Below are positions 34,290-45,821 of a DNA stretch of 64,000 nucleotides, piece after piece. The translations under genes and the position numbers were made by a program. The notes below the pieces were generated by a model. That model was not told the origin of the DNA, did no database searches, and saw nothing but the letters and a program-made list of their open reading frames with translations. Origin of the DNA: Larix kaempferi (taxonomy: Eukaryota > Streptophyta > Pinopsida > Pinales > Pinaceae); NCBI GenBank assembly GCA_027924585.1, contig BSBM01001025.1, positions 1 through 64,000 on the forward strand, given 5' to 3'. Within the stretch, counting starts at the first letter, position 1. Every line of letters starts with the position of its first letter.

Positions 34290-34497
34290 AAAATACATCA
34301 TAAAATGAACACACAAGTCATTGCAAATAATCATAAAAGTAGGTCCATGTATATATATCACTGCATATAAAAATGTCTTTCCCAAAATACATAAAGTTTG
34401 TGTTCAAAAGACAAAATTTGGGATCCAATCCCATACAAAATTTGTCTCTCAAAGCCTACATATCGTGTACATGTAGCAAAAAGTAGAATACTATTAT

Positions 34498-36249
34498 CTA
34501 AGGAGACCTAGGAGATCTATCATGATCCTCCTCAGATTCCTTGCGCCGCTGATGGTAGCAGACTATGGCTCTGGCCACCCTATGAAGAAGAAGACCAATA
34601 CGTCTAGGCACACCTACAGTATGCCACTGAAGATGCAAAGGAACATCATCCATCCTCATAGCTGGAACCCCGTGGGTTAAACCTTGTAGGTTCCGCTCTA
34701 TGTATTGAACCCCTCCTGCCTCTTCTTCCTCTTCTTCTTCTCCCTCTGAAACAACCTGGCGCTCAACACCGCCTTGGCATAATGGCGAATAGCCTGCAGG
34801 TCTCTGTGGTCCACGGTCTGCGACATGCACATACACATATATTAAAATATTTTTTACACATTCTAAAAAACAATTAAAAATCATATATTTAAAAAATTAG
34901 CAAAAAACACATTAATGAAGGTCATACCTGAATTATCCCAATCCTCATCCTCGGGCAGTGCCAAGTCTATGTCCTTGCAAAAGTCCACCCCTGCATAGGG
35001 GTAGTCATCGATCATCACGATCTGTTCCTCGAGACATGAGAAGAAGTCCTCACCAAAATCCAAACGATGCGGCCCTCCAAGCCATACTGCATACTCACTC
35101 CATCGAGCCATCCGTGGCTCGGTAGGCGGACGAGCGGGCATGGTTAGCTGCGGACGCAACAGTGGCACCCTCTCCAAGAAGAAGGTGACCAAAATGCTCC
35201 CGTACCCAAACTGAGAGTTCTCTCCAATCCTACACTTATTCACTTGCTCCTTGAGGTTGGTTAATATTGCTTCACACCATTTGAATAGTGTCGGTGCCAT
35301 GCAATCCACAGCAAGATTCATTTGTGTACGGGATGCCTAATGGGGACCCATACTCCCTGCTGCACATGTGATGGTGAAAAACACAGTTTTTAAAGGAAGT
35401 TCTACAATATCCTTAATGGCTTTTCTTCCCCGAAACTTGACGACAATAACGAAAAATCAAAGCATCAGTGCTTGCCTACGAGTTCGTGAACCCTATAAAA
35501 TTCACCCATGCCCCTCTCTCTGAGAGACCCATGAGGAAATAAATGTCCTTTAGCTCAATCTCGAGGGTATGTACTCCAACTCAGAAAGCTTGAATATCAG
35601 GGTCCCACATTTGTATAATGTGGGTGAGAAGTTTTTCTTGCTTGTAGATACCTTTGGTTTTGAAGAATTTTAATAACCCACATTCCTGCAGTGCAGTCAA
35701 GGTCTCTTGGTCATCTTCAGCCAATAAATCATCTACTTCATGCTCCCTTTCTTTCCAACTGACCATTTTTCCCCAAACAAGTTGCAAACACCTGCAAAAC
35801 GTCACAAGAAGCATTTAATAATAAATTAATAACTTGATCTCAGGAAAAAATTGAGTAAAAATCATTTTTTCTTCCTTAATGTTCGCATGTACCATGCCTG
35901 GGAGGAACACGGCTGCGCGGTAGTCAACACTACCGCGCCCATGCTTAACACTACAGCGCAGCACTGCTGCACAGTACTGCGCTTCCCGATACAACGACCG
36001 CGCGGTACTGTCAAGGGCGAAAAAATCCTTTTAGGGCTTGTCTAAAAATTAATTTTTACCTACTGAAATCAAGTTTTTAACCCATGAAATGAAACAGGGG
36101 CTTGAGAACTCTTACCTGGCGCAGATGGCTATTGAAACGGTGCTCCGGATCTCTAGATATGAACTCTTGAAGTTTTTGCTCTTCAATAGGTGAAATTTCC
36201 TCTTTGGGCAAATGCACAAGTGAAATGGTAACTTTCCATATTTACCTCT
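34498..36249 (-). pseudogene. Antisense spliced gene, plant-mobile-domain type, in C
   Basis: Second copy of the gene seen in B. Exons are 36249-36116, 35791-34928 and 34817-34498. Exon 1 is 134 nt, exactly as in B; the donor CAG|GTAAGAG and acceptor TTTTGCAG of intron 1, and CAG|GTATGA with GTCGCAG for intron 2, are shared. Exon 1 is open, but its first codon is AGA where B has ATG. Exon 2 shows LLTHIIQMWDPDIQAF and then a TGA fitting CGA, plus a 10-11 nt loss near 35430 that shifts frame, and a TAG where B has CAG. The later part has LKEQVNKCRIGENSQFGYGS, also conserved. Exon 3 carries a glutamate run and ends RSPRSP. The encoded protein is probably nuclear if it follows MAIN/MAIL1, but that is inference. 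Confidence 0.75.
35895..36020. repeat. Palindromic GCGGTA/TACCGC module in intron 1 of the antisense gene of C
   Basis: Words include GCGCGGTAGTCAACACTACC, GCGCAGCACTGCTGC and CCGCGCGGTACTGTC. It occupies the same intron position as in B, with much base change but the same word types. Confidence 0.6.
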
Positions 36250-36559
36250 TTCTTATATAAAATTTTCACTTAATTTTTGCTCATTATTTTATCTAGTTAA
36301 ATTAAAATTCATTTCACATTGCTAATATCTAGTTCCATGAGCCTTTTTTGATAGGATCTCCTTTAAAGATGTTCACACTGGCGTTTATTTATTCATTTGA
36401 CCTTAATTTTGAGCCTACTTTATCTTTTTCATGCTCTGGATTAAAACTTGAAAAAGATTCCAAGTGCTTTTTACACCCGGGTCGTGCTTGTCAAACTCAA
36501 GTAAATGGTGTCGAGCTTAGTCAACTTTACTCGTGCTCGTTAAACAATGAGAAAAGTAT
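36250..36559. other. Upstream region of the antisense gene in C
   Basis: This AT-rich stretch is conserved with B 6605-6929. No gene was seen. Confidence 0.3.
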
Positions 36560-36950
36560 TATTTTGGTTGTATTTTATTCTTTTTTCGGACCAGAATAAT
36601 TAAAAATTACGAAAAAGACCATTGGAGTTCTTTTTAAGCCCTTTTCAAGAATCTCTCGTTTCAAAAAGGTTGCCAAGTGATCTTGTCTCTTTCACACTTG
36701 TAAAAGTATTTGGAAGGTCGTCTATTCAGTGATAGGTTACCCATTTTTCAGCTCGTTTAGACTATTTACGAGAAAGGTATACCTCAGTCAACTTTCGACT
36801 GGGAGAGTTCTCTCGGGAATTTTTTTACACTTTTTCGGGATCGAGGGACTAAATTTATGAAAAAGTACAATTTGGAGCCTTCTTTAAGTTTTTCAGGCTC
36901 TCTAAATGTGAAAAACTACCGAGTTTTTCCTTCCTTGGACTCGTTAAAAT
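36560..36950. repeat. Hairpin array in the 3' region of C
   Basis: The same CTTTTTCGG...CGAAAAAG inverted repeats as in B occur (about 36580-36620, 36740-36785, 36826-36865). A small stem at 36783-36800 has CAGTC pairing with GACTG, where B has CGGTC with GGCTG. The array lies upstream of the antisense gene. Confidence 0.5.
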
Positions 36951-38180
36951 TTGACATCGAAGGACCCACTTTGGGATGAGCCCCTCATTTCTCAGGTTCG
37001 TAAAACATGTGAGATCGAACTCATCTATGAGATGAGCTATACCGAGCATCTGTTATCCTCTTCAAGCTCGTAAAACAACAAAGAGGTACTCATCCATCAT
37101 GTCGGGGGAAAATGGGAAACAAGTCGAGTTTATTTTGTTGGTAGTTTGTCAGTCGTCACCTTTGAACATGGCATGTGTCTGTCCCTTGTCTATTTTTGGG
37201 TATCTAGTCTTGTTGAGTTATGGTGATCATCCCGAGTCGTCTCTCTGGCCACGATCCTACTCATTCGGTGTCTATCGTATGCTATCAATAATCCCTATTG
37301 CCGGGTCCTACTTCATGCCGTTATATGTTCAAAGGGTTGCATTGTTTAGAGTCATTCATTACGTCAGACTTCCGCTGTGTCAGTACATGTTCTATTGTTT
37401 CATCGTCCCATACTATCTTTCGTTCTGGTTTCATGTCAATGATGTGGGAATCATTATGGCCCACCTTCGACGATTCTATTCCCGTCGACGCCAAATCACT
37501 ATCCTAGAATTAGACTTAGGAATCAACCACTAGTACCTTGGTACCTACATGCCTCAATGGTAGGTTTCCTCATTTTCGACAGTAGGTTTACATCATTGGC
37601 CTCTGATCGAATGATCTCTCAAATGCTCGACATCAACTCATTCATTTGCATTTCGTTGAGATGTACTATAGATACCTTGGGGATCATCATCATCATTGGT
37701 GATTTCTCTTGCATTTGTTAACGGTTCACATCACTGACCGGTAATCAAACAGTTTCTACCACGTTCGACTTCAACACCTTGTAATCACATGGCTAGATTC
37801 GAATCATTTGTGATTGAGTAGAAGAACCTGGACGCACCTTTGTACTTTGATTGCGTCCAGGTTGTGATGGAGATGTCCTCTGTATTGTCACACAGATCCA
37901 CTTTTGTATTGGTTGTGGTTGTGGCATTTCTGTCTCATGGATCTACGCTTGTTCATAGTAGACATGATTTGTCTACAGTCTATATCATCTCAGTACTCAT
38001 GGATCTGCAATGTATTGGTCGACAACCATGCTTTGAGTCAATTGTTTCCGAGCATGGGGATGCCTGCCTCGGTGGTATATCTGACATTTTGTTTCTATTT
38101 CAGCTCCTCGTTGCTCTCCTCGATGCTATCTCCGTACAGTATTTGTAAAGTCTTTTGGCCATCAATATCTTCTGACCTCA
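36951..38180 (+). other. Conserved 3' non-coding region of C with duplicated motif
   Basis: The motif pair starts at 37590 and 37728 (138 bp apart), the same spacing as in B. ACCTTGGTACCTACATGCC precedes and TTGTTAACGGT separates the two. A 144-codon open frame at 37099-37533 is not open in B and is in another frame in D and E, so it is not called as a gene. Confidence 0.55.
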
Positions 38181-38196
38181 CACTTTAGGGGGCATC
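38181..38196 (+). other. Polypurine tract of C
   Basis: CACTTTAGGGGGCATC lies directly before the 3' LTR. Confidence 0.8.
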
Positions 38197-39172
38197 TGTT
38201 ATACCTCCATGTTTCACAGTGTCGCATCTTCATAATAAAAACATCTAACGACACTTCCCCTGCTGCTTAAAACACCCAAAAGAGAAAAGTGATGAATGAA
38301 CCATGAAGACAAACCTGTCCTGTCAGGAAGCAACCTTCCTGAGACCTCATCTACCAACACCACCGCATTCTACTCTCTTGCTGTTGCATGGTAGTCCCCA
38401 CTACCGCGCTATGCTCCTTCCCTGCTGCGCGGTACTACTGCGTTATGCTTAGTTTCATGGGCGCAGTAGTCATTTTTTAGCCCTTTTGCCATGGCTTGTG
38501 GAATCTTGATCTTCGAGATATTTTTGAGGATTGGAATCTCTGATTCGATCCTAACTCACCTACTTAGATTAGTGGGTATGATCCACTAAACACTCCCAAG
38601 ATCCATCCTTCTCTCTTGTTGGTTAACCCTTCTACACACTATAAGAGAGAGGCCTTCCATGAGCAAAGGGGAGGACTCTTTGAGATATCAAACCTATGGT
38701 CTTAGATCTTTGTGGAGATAACTAGAGGAGAAAGCACTTGGAGCTGGGAGTTGGCTTGGACATCAAGCAACCATTGTAAGTAACTTCAAGTTTGCAATAA
38801 AACATAACTTGTCTTGTTTCCCAAATTGTGTGTGTTGATCTTGTTTCAATCATATGATTTGTTTCTGTTATAGATTTAGATTCTAACATGTATTTCAAGT
38901 TGCTAGAAGATTGTATGTGCTTGTACCTTGGTTCATTCTGACAGGTTCATTCATGAGGACTTGAAGATTGGAGTAATAACTAGGACGAGCGATTAAATCA
39001 AAGGTCAGTCAGATCTCTTCCATTTCTTTCAGCAATATGATCTTGAAACATTTGTTTGAATCTAGGAATTCAAGGTAGCAATTGTTATCTTTTTGTCTTA
39101 GTTTGAATTCAGTCAAATCTACTTTAACCTAAGAGAGTTTCTACCTATCCGTATGGAGAAATATCTACAACA
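38197..39172 (+). repeat. 3' LTR of element C
   Basis: 976 bp, TGTTATACC...CTACAACA. It retains the 19 bp lost from the 5' LTR. The palindromic module is at 38355-38485. The TTTGT target duplication follows. Confidence 0.95.
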
Positions 39173-39363
39173 TTTGTGATGATAATAACCAATATGTACA
39201 GAAAATTAATTCAGAAATTAAAATTATTCACAAAATATTGGTTAAAAATAAGTGAAGATAAGACTATACAAGGCAACAATTAAAAAATATCAAGAAGAAG
39301 AAAGTGATGTATAATTATTTACAAAATGAACAAACTTATGTACAGATTCAAAGTCTGATGAAA

Positions 39364-40797
39364 TCAGCAGAAATAGTTTTTCAAAATCAGTCCATTTACC
39401 GGTAATGTTTCAAACTGACCTTCTAAAGTTTGCAGACGAAAAGTGTTAGGACCTAACTTCTCAGCAATGACAAACGGACCTAACCAGAGACGTTGGAATT
39501 TAGTATGTTCCCCGTTATCCTCGTGAGATTTATCCCATTTAAGCACTAGATCACTCACCTGTAATTCTCTGTTAGAACTCGAAGATTGATCAAACCACGA
39601 CTTATCAATTTGTTGATGTTTGACAAAATGTTGCTTAGCCTTATCTCTATCTTCTTCTAATTTAAACATAGTCTTAATTCTCTTCTCTATAACCAGACAA
39701 TCTTCATCCTAAATGGATTGGGAAAGATGCAGAGAAGGTAAAAACAGGTTAGGGGGTAGGATAGCTTATATACCATAGACCAGAAAGAAAGATGAATTGC
39801 CAACGAAAGATTTAGGAGTAACCTTATCTACCCATAATGAATTAAATAAAGTTGTGTGCCAATCACGATGATGGGCTGAAATGGTCCTTTTGAAAATTTT
39901 CAATAATTTTTTATTGGTTGATTCTGCTAGACCATTACCGTGAGGATGATAATTCGCCGAATACCTAACCTTTATACCTTTTTCCAATGCGAATTGAGTT
40001 AATTCAACTGATGAAAAATACGACGCATTATAAAAAACAAGGGAATCAGGAACACAAAATAGCGTAATGATAGAAGATTCTAAGAATAAAATAACTTGAT
40101 TGGTATTCACTACCCTCAAAGGCGCAGCCTCTTCCCATCGAGTAAAATAATCAGTTGTAGTAATGATATATTTATGTTGCGGAGAAGAAGGTGGGTTTAT
40201 TGGACCAACTATGTCAATACCCCATTGTTGAAATGGCCTATCAACTGTAACCAGTTGTAGTGGAAAGGAATGCTTTTTAACCCTACCTGCAGCAATTTGG
40301 CATTCTTGACACTTTCTGATGAAAGCATAAGAATCTCATAATAAAGTAGGCCAATAATAACCAGCCCTAAGAATTTTATGTGCTGTAGTCTCTCCTCCAA
40401 AATGGCTACCTGCAGGACCAGAATTCAATTCTCTTAGGATTATCTCAGTCTCATCCCTATCTAGGAAACGAAGAAAAATGCCATCTGAAGTCCTTCTAAA
40501 CAGGGTATTATCAATCAATAAATAGGGAGTTGATTTCAATCTAAGTGCTCTCCTTTTTCTTGGTTCAAGGTGATCAGGAGAAGTTCCTGTTTCAAGAAGT
40601 GTCCTTAAATATGAATACCAAGAGTCATGTGGTTGAGGATACAAATAAATTTCCCTAATTAGCAAGGTTTCATCAATGATCATTTCTGAATCATTATTTG
40701 GAAAATGGGCCACCTTAGCAACAAGTTTACATAGCCCTTGTCCCTTGAATACCATTGAAGGTTTAATTTCCAAGTCATACTTCTGGAGGGATGTCAT
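39364..40797 (-). pseudogene. Integrase of element G, broken
   Basis: The minus-strand remnant covers the zinc-binding domain (AGSHFGGETTAHKILRAGYY, then KCQECQ), a catalytic core (WGIDIVGPI, then GLAESTNKKLLKIF) and a C-terminal domain (LWLGPFVIAEKLGPN...LPVNGLILKNYF). The second catalytic aspartate position reads FYNASYF, where a D is expected at the Y. Stops separate 40797-40336, 40119-39766 and 39669-39364. It is a different Ty3/gypsy lineage from A to E; the exact lineage is not assigned. The 190 bp between it and C (39173-39363) show nothing recognisable. Confidence 0.8.
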
Positions 40798-41565
40798 CCA
40801 TGGAGCTCTTTTCTCACCTAAATCCTTTTGTACCAGTAAATTTCTTACTGCAGGAAAAGAACAACCACCTTGGTTCTTGATTTCAAAAGATACGGACGAA
40901 AGTGTTTGACAGCTTTAAAAACAACAAAATCCTGTTTGTCAACCTCGTGGTAGTTAAGTTCAACACCTTTAAAGTTTGAGCTCATGAAAGAAATTGGTAC
41001 TTCATTATTCTATTGATTATGTTGACTTAAGACTGCTGCATATGCTATGTCAGAAGCGAAAGTATACAGTATGAAGTCTTTACTAAAATATGGGCTCAAG
41101 AGACTAGGGGCTTCTGAAATGGCTTCTAAGATTATCTGGAATGATTCTTTCTCAGTTTGTCCCCAATTAAAAACAACATCCCTCTTAATCATTTTTTGCA
41201 AAGGGCGAACAATTTCTGAAAAACTCGAAATAAATCTCCTAACAAAGTTTATCTTGCCGAGGAACGATTGCATTGCCTTTTTATTTAAAGGAAAGGTTAC
41301 TTTTGATATAGCTTGGGTTTGTTCAGGATCAATCATGATCCCATGCTTTGACACCACACAGCCTAAGAAAATACATTGTTTAACAACAAATATCATTTTC
41401 GTAGGATTTAAAGAAACCCCATATTTTCTACAACGTTCAAATACTTTTCCAAGGTGAATAATGTGATCATGTCGTTATTTAGAAAATACAGTAACATCGT
41501 CTAGATAGACAACCACTGAATGATTGATTAATCCTCTAAAGGCAATATCCATTGCTCAAAATACA
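40798..41565 (-). pseudogene. RT palm end and RNase H of G, with RT N-terminus deleted
   Basis: The minus strand reads ...AMDIAFRGLINHSVVVYLDD at about 41555-41495 with an intact YLDD, then a stop, then FLGCVVSKHGIMIDPEQTQA (connection) and FILYTFASDIAYAAVLSQ (RNase H). Directly upstream, where the RT fingers and first palm motif should be, there is only a short unrelated linker, so roughly half of RT is missing. RNase H has A where other elements have a catalytic aspartate. A stop follows HNQ near 41010. Confidence 0.7.
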
Positions 41566-41839
41566 AGGTCCAAGTAGAACTATTTGCAACTACTTTGCTT
41601 TCCACAATATGTACATAATCATGGTTATCTACATTATTTACAATATCCCTAGATGAAGAATCTCGCTGAATAGTAGTAACATTCAGAATTTCATATTGTT
41701 GTTTTTTATCAAAAAAAAAAAAAAAAGGGGGAATAATTAACAGATTTGAAGTTTCCAAAACCAAGTTCAAACATATAATTTCCCATTATAGAATCTGAAA
41801 ATAGAACTGGTTCGTTTGGATCATGCATTTCCGTTACTG
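41566..41839 (-). other. Short linker between protease and RT remnant of G
   Basis: A low-complexity frame with a poly-A/T run (41710-41728) encodes a run of phenylalanine on the minus strand. No domain is recognised. It marks the site where the first part of RT is missing. Confidence 0.35.
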
Positions 41840-42399
41840 TGTGTTTCAGATATCTTTCCCTGCCTATCTTGATTTGATTAGCATTTTTGTTTTTGGGAAA
41901 CCATAAGGTTGACCAATAGGTTGTGAAAAATCCATTCGATTTCTATGACCAATCCCTACTAAAAAAAAACCCATATGCATCAGGGATGTCTGCAACCACA
42001 ATATCAATGATTTGAAAAATTGAAGGGTTACTGGAAATCCTAATTAAAACATCCTTCAAGTTGAGTAAGTTGTGACTCTAATGGAACATACTTTGCGTTC
42101 AGCCTTCGGAAAACAGACAAAGGCATCATGTTAGTAGACGCTCCAGAATCGACCATACAGTTATGGATGTTTCTGTTAAAGATTTCAAAGGTAAGAAGAA
42201 ATGGATGAGTTGCATATTTTGAGTTCTTCCCTATTAGTGACGATTTGTCAGTTGTTGATTTACCTTTGTCATTAAATACTAATTCAGTGTTTGAATTATT
42301 AACAGCTACATTTTGCTGAAGACTAGGAGCTATTGAACTCATGGCAGGAGTTATGATGGGACCATTAGGCATGGGATGGATTTGAAGTAATCCGTACAT
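41840..42399 (-). pseudogene. Aspartic protease of G
   Basis: The active site is NCMVDSGASTNMMPLSVFRR. The following flap and core appear in another frame as IVVADIPDAYGFF, typical of Ty3/gypsy proteases in plants. One or more frameshifts separate the two parts; a frameshift also lies between this and gag. Confidence 0.7.
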
Positions 42400-42458
42400 G
42401 CTAATGTTTGCAAGTAACTTTTTCAGATCTTCAATTATGTCATACTACATATCTAACT

Positions 42459-43930
42459 TCAGAGAGTTCTGAGTAGGTTGAGAATTCTTAACAAATTGGG
42501 TTTGTTTGACAGGTTGGGAATTGTTGTTATCTTTACTTGGAGTAGAACTTGATATGCTCCAAGAGTATTTGTAGATGTTCTATTTATTTTGTTATAGGCA
42601 TGTTGTCTTGAAGGAGGATTTATACTTTCAGAATCTTTTACCAGACTATACCAAAAATGACTATTTAATTGTTGAGGTTCTTGAAAGTCTTCCTCATTTT
42701 CAGATTGTTCTTCCTCTTCATGATTTACAATTTCCTGATTTGAAGATGTTTCAGAAAAAGACAAGACTACTCAAATAGTATTAAAAATCTCCTCATTGAC
42801 TGCTACATCAAGAGGGGATCTTGGTTTATTATTAGCAGTAGGATTGTGTCTGAATTGGTTCCTGAAATACCCCCTAGAAGAAGAAGCTTTCGAATTGGTT
42901 TTCTTCAACCCTACTACTTCGTTGGTCAGTTCTTGAATAGCATTTTGAAATTGTTCAACGTCGAATGTTTTGTCTTTATCTAAGATAAGTCTTTCAACTT
43001 TCTTACAAGGAAAGGTATCAATTTTTCTGCTTCTTTTAGGTTCATAAGACATAGAATATTTCTTGACCTTAATAGCCTCTTGAAAGGTTTCGACAAGTGT
43101 TGTCTTGCTAGCTCGTTTAACAAACATCCCTAAGTATTTCGGCAAAGTCAAGCCATAGTTTTCTATAATGATATCCTCGGGTGGTTGAGAGGCATAGTTG
43201 AAGTCTTTGATTCTCTCTTTGGTTTCCATTTTGATTCGAGACAGTTCAAGAGCTAAAGCAGCGGGTGTTTTATCTTCCCCAAACTTGTCTAGGAAATCTT
43301 TGTTGAAATCATACCAATTCGTGATTGAAACTTGAACTAAAGAGAAATACCAAGTTGAGGCTCTCCCTTCAAAGGTTAAAGGAAACAAATGACAAACTAT
43401 GTCCTCATGTTGAACATTCATGGTCTGGACAACTAAAATGAATTTATCTACATGTACCTCAGTTGGCTCTTTATTATCCAGATTAAACTTCAGAAGAAGT
43501 TTATCTAGATGTTTTGGCAATGGATGTTGTACACCAAGTACAACAACAGCAGCTGTTCTCAGCCATGGAAATGGTGGGTTGGGTGGTGGATTAGGTGGAG
43601 GATTACCTCCTTTTCCTCCAAGTATGTTTCCAGCCATAGGATCTTCTTCAGAATCTGAAGAACTCTCTTGATTATAAGGTCTGGGAGTATCAGGTGGTGA
43701 ATCCGGAGGTGAAGGTGGCTCACCAAAGCCTCCTAGATTTATGAATCCACGTAAAGTATGTGTTCTAGCAGTCCCTCTAGATCGACCTCTAGTTTGATGA
43801 CTTGGAGAACCAGATTGACCAATATAAGTTTCTGATAATTCTTGTTCAATTGGAGCTAACTGAGTATTGTGTTGCTATCTTCGGGGCAATCTGCAATCTA
43901 CAAGTGTCAGACCATTTTGATGAGCATAAG
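42459..43930 (-). pseudogene. Gag of element G
   Basis: The minus-strand frame is best seen at 43637-42771: a proline-rich start (NPPPNPPPNPPFPW), a Gag core with LFPLTFEGRASTWYFSL and FLDKFGEDKTPAALALEL, then a lysine-rich part. A second frame at 42764-42459 continues with acidic, glutamine-rich sequence. Upstream of 43637 the frame is open to about 43900 (SPPDSPPDTPRPYN, GRSRGTARTH), so the true start is higher. No zinc knuckle is visible. It is unlike the Gag of A to E. Confidence 0.65.
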
Positions 43931-44175
43931 CTCTTGTAAGTATTCTTCATGATTCTTCTAAAAATTGAATATTTTGCTTAGGAGTGTAAGGGGATGTGTT
44001 ATGATCTCTTCTAGAATGTTCCTTACAGTTTCACTAAATGAAGAACTACTGAATTCAGCTTGTGAAGTTATCACTAAACCAGAAGATGTGATGTTCTATG
44101 AATCAGTCTGTAATGGAGGTTGTTGACTGGTTGAACGTTTATCTTTAGTTCTACCAGCCATTAATAAGTTTTTGG

Positions 44176-44192
44176 CCCTCCTTCTAGCGCCA
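44176..44192 (-). other. Primer binding site of G, complementary to tRNA-Asn
   Basis: The minus strand reads TGGCGCTAGAAGGAGGG, two bases after the LTR end CCAACA. This is the complement of the 3' end of plant tRNA-Asn. It differs from the tRNA-Arg sites of the other Ty3/gypsy elements here. Confidence 0.75.
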
Positions 44193-45721
44193 TTTGTTGG
44201 CCGGATTTTATGACCAAGTCCAACTAAGGAGATTATGCCCATTCAAGTTGCTTACTGCAGCTTCCGGTGTGTTTGGAATAGCAAAATATCACAGGCTGTG
44301 GTCCTTCTACCAGCTGAATTTTTATTCTCTTAAGGAGAATATGGTTAGAAAAACTTAGCAAAATAGTTCCTATGTTATCCTAAAGTCAAATTAATCCCTA
44401 ATGTTAATTTCTAAATCTAAGTTATCCTAAATCTAGTTTTGCTTTCTTATTGAAAGTCTTTGTTTTGAGTGTTTTTGGGTTTTGTTTTAAATTTCTATTA
44501 CAAAAACCATTTTAAACAACTAATTGAACTTAAATCTAATTAAAAGCTGCTAAAAGTAAACTAAGCTAAACTCTGAATTGAAACTAAACTAATCTCCTAT
44601 CTCAGCTGAGAGCAAGTTTATCTAATTAAATCAACTATCAATTTACAGTTAATAAATAACAAAGTGAAATAAGTAATATAATTTCAGATAAAGAAACTAT
44701 CAGAATTATAATCACCAATAAACACTATGTTCAAATAAAATTCACAAAAACAAAAAAAGAAATTATTTTGTTATTTTCTGTAGTGTAATTGTTAATAGAG
44801 AATCGATATTCAAAATTAATATTTGAATATAAAATGAAGCAACTTGTTGATTAATACACCTACAAAAATATAGATGAAATTGAAAAATAAGCTTATGAAT
44901 ACTATGTTGTATAATTAAAATCCTAAACAGAAATTTAAGGAAGTAATTTATATAGCATCTGTATCAAATATACAATATTGACTGATCAAATTAATTTAGA
45001 TAATGCACAGATAATTTTTAAACAACTACAACAAAGAATAATTGTATTCAAGTTAAAATTGAGAAAGTAAAATATTGAAACAAGTATATATATATATATA
45101 TCTCAAAACTGACAAAACATAGTTATACCAGTCATGGATACAAGCTTGTCAACATCCAGTAACAAAACTCCCAATAGGATCGAAGCAGTCAGTCAAGCAT
45201 TATCTCAATATAAAAATTATTCTATCATACCTCCATCCCCTTTTACAATGAGTCTTCATCCATCCCCTTTTACAATGAGTCTTCATAGCTTATATAACAA
45301 AAAATAATAACTCTTTTGAGTTTTCTATGCAACAACTTTTCTAAAAATAATCATTCAGTTCCTAACAATTGTTACATAATAAAATCAAAAGATCTTTGTC
45401 ATCGCTTTGTCGATTATGAACTCTTGAAAGTAAAGCACCTGGAAACTATTCCATTACTTTTGTAACTTCATATTATCTTTGAATACAATTCATCCATGTA
45501 GAAGATCAACAACAATTGGCTTTCAACACCTATCATCCATATTACTCGAACTCAAAACCACTTCACTATTTGCTGGCAAAACTTTAAATGAGGAGAATAG
45601 CATCCAAAATTGAAAGTCCATTTTTCTATGACACCTACAAAAACAAATTAACTGCGCATGAGATTTTATTAGAAATGTAATAAATAACAAAAAAAAGTAA
45701 CAAATTTAGTTTAATGATAAG

Positions 45722-45756
45722 CAATGCCCGTAGAATCTACGATTCTGTGGGCATTT
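45722..45756. terminator. Hairpin downstream of LTR gene, right copy
   Basis: AATGCCCGTAGAATC pairs with GATTCTGTGGGCATT around TAC, about 70-100 bp past the stop. Both LTR copies retain it, with base changes. Confidence 0.3.
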
Positions 45757-45821
45757 CTTATTACCTATCCTGTTACTTACCAAAAAAAACATAGCAACAA
45801 TAACGATTTTCAAGTGATAAT

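Larger units (their letters stand above)
23424..39172 (+). mobile_element. Element C: complete Tat/Ogre-type LTR retrotransposon
   Basis: C is 15,749 bp with both LTRs, primer site, gag-protease, RT, RNase H, integrase, archaeal-type RNase H, antisense plant-mobile-domain gene, polypurine tract and perfect 5-bp target duplications (TTTGT at 23419-23423 and 39173-39177). LTR lengths are 957 and 976 bp; they differ by one 19-bp indel and roughly 4-5 percent substitutions by eye. The coding part has many stops and at least one frameshift, so the copy is dead, but every domain is recognisable. It interrupts G. Confidence 0.95.

Noticed and set aside
37099-37533. 144-codon open frame in the 3' region of C
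   Set aside because: The matching DNA of B has stops in this frame, and D and E conserve the nucleotides in other frames. Treated as conserved non-coding DNA.
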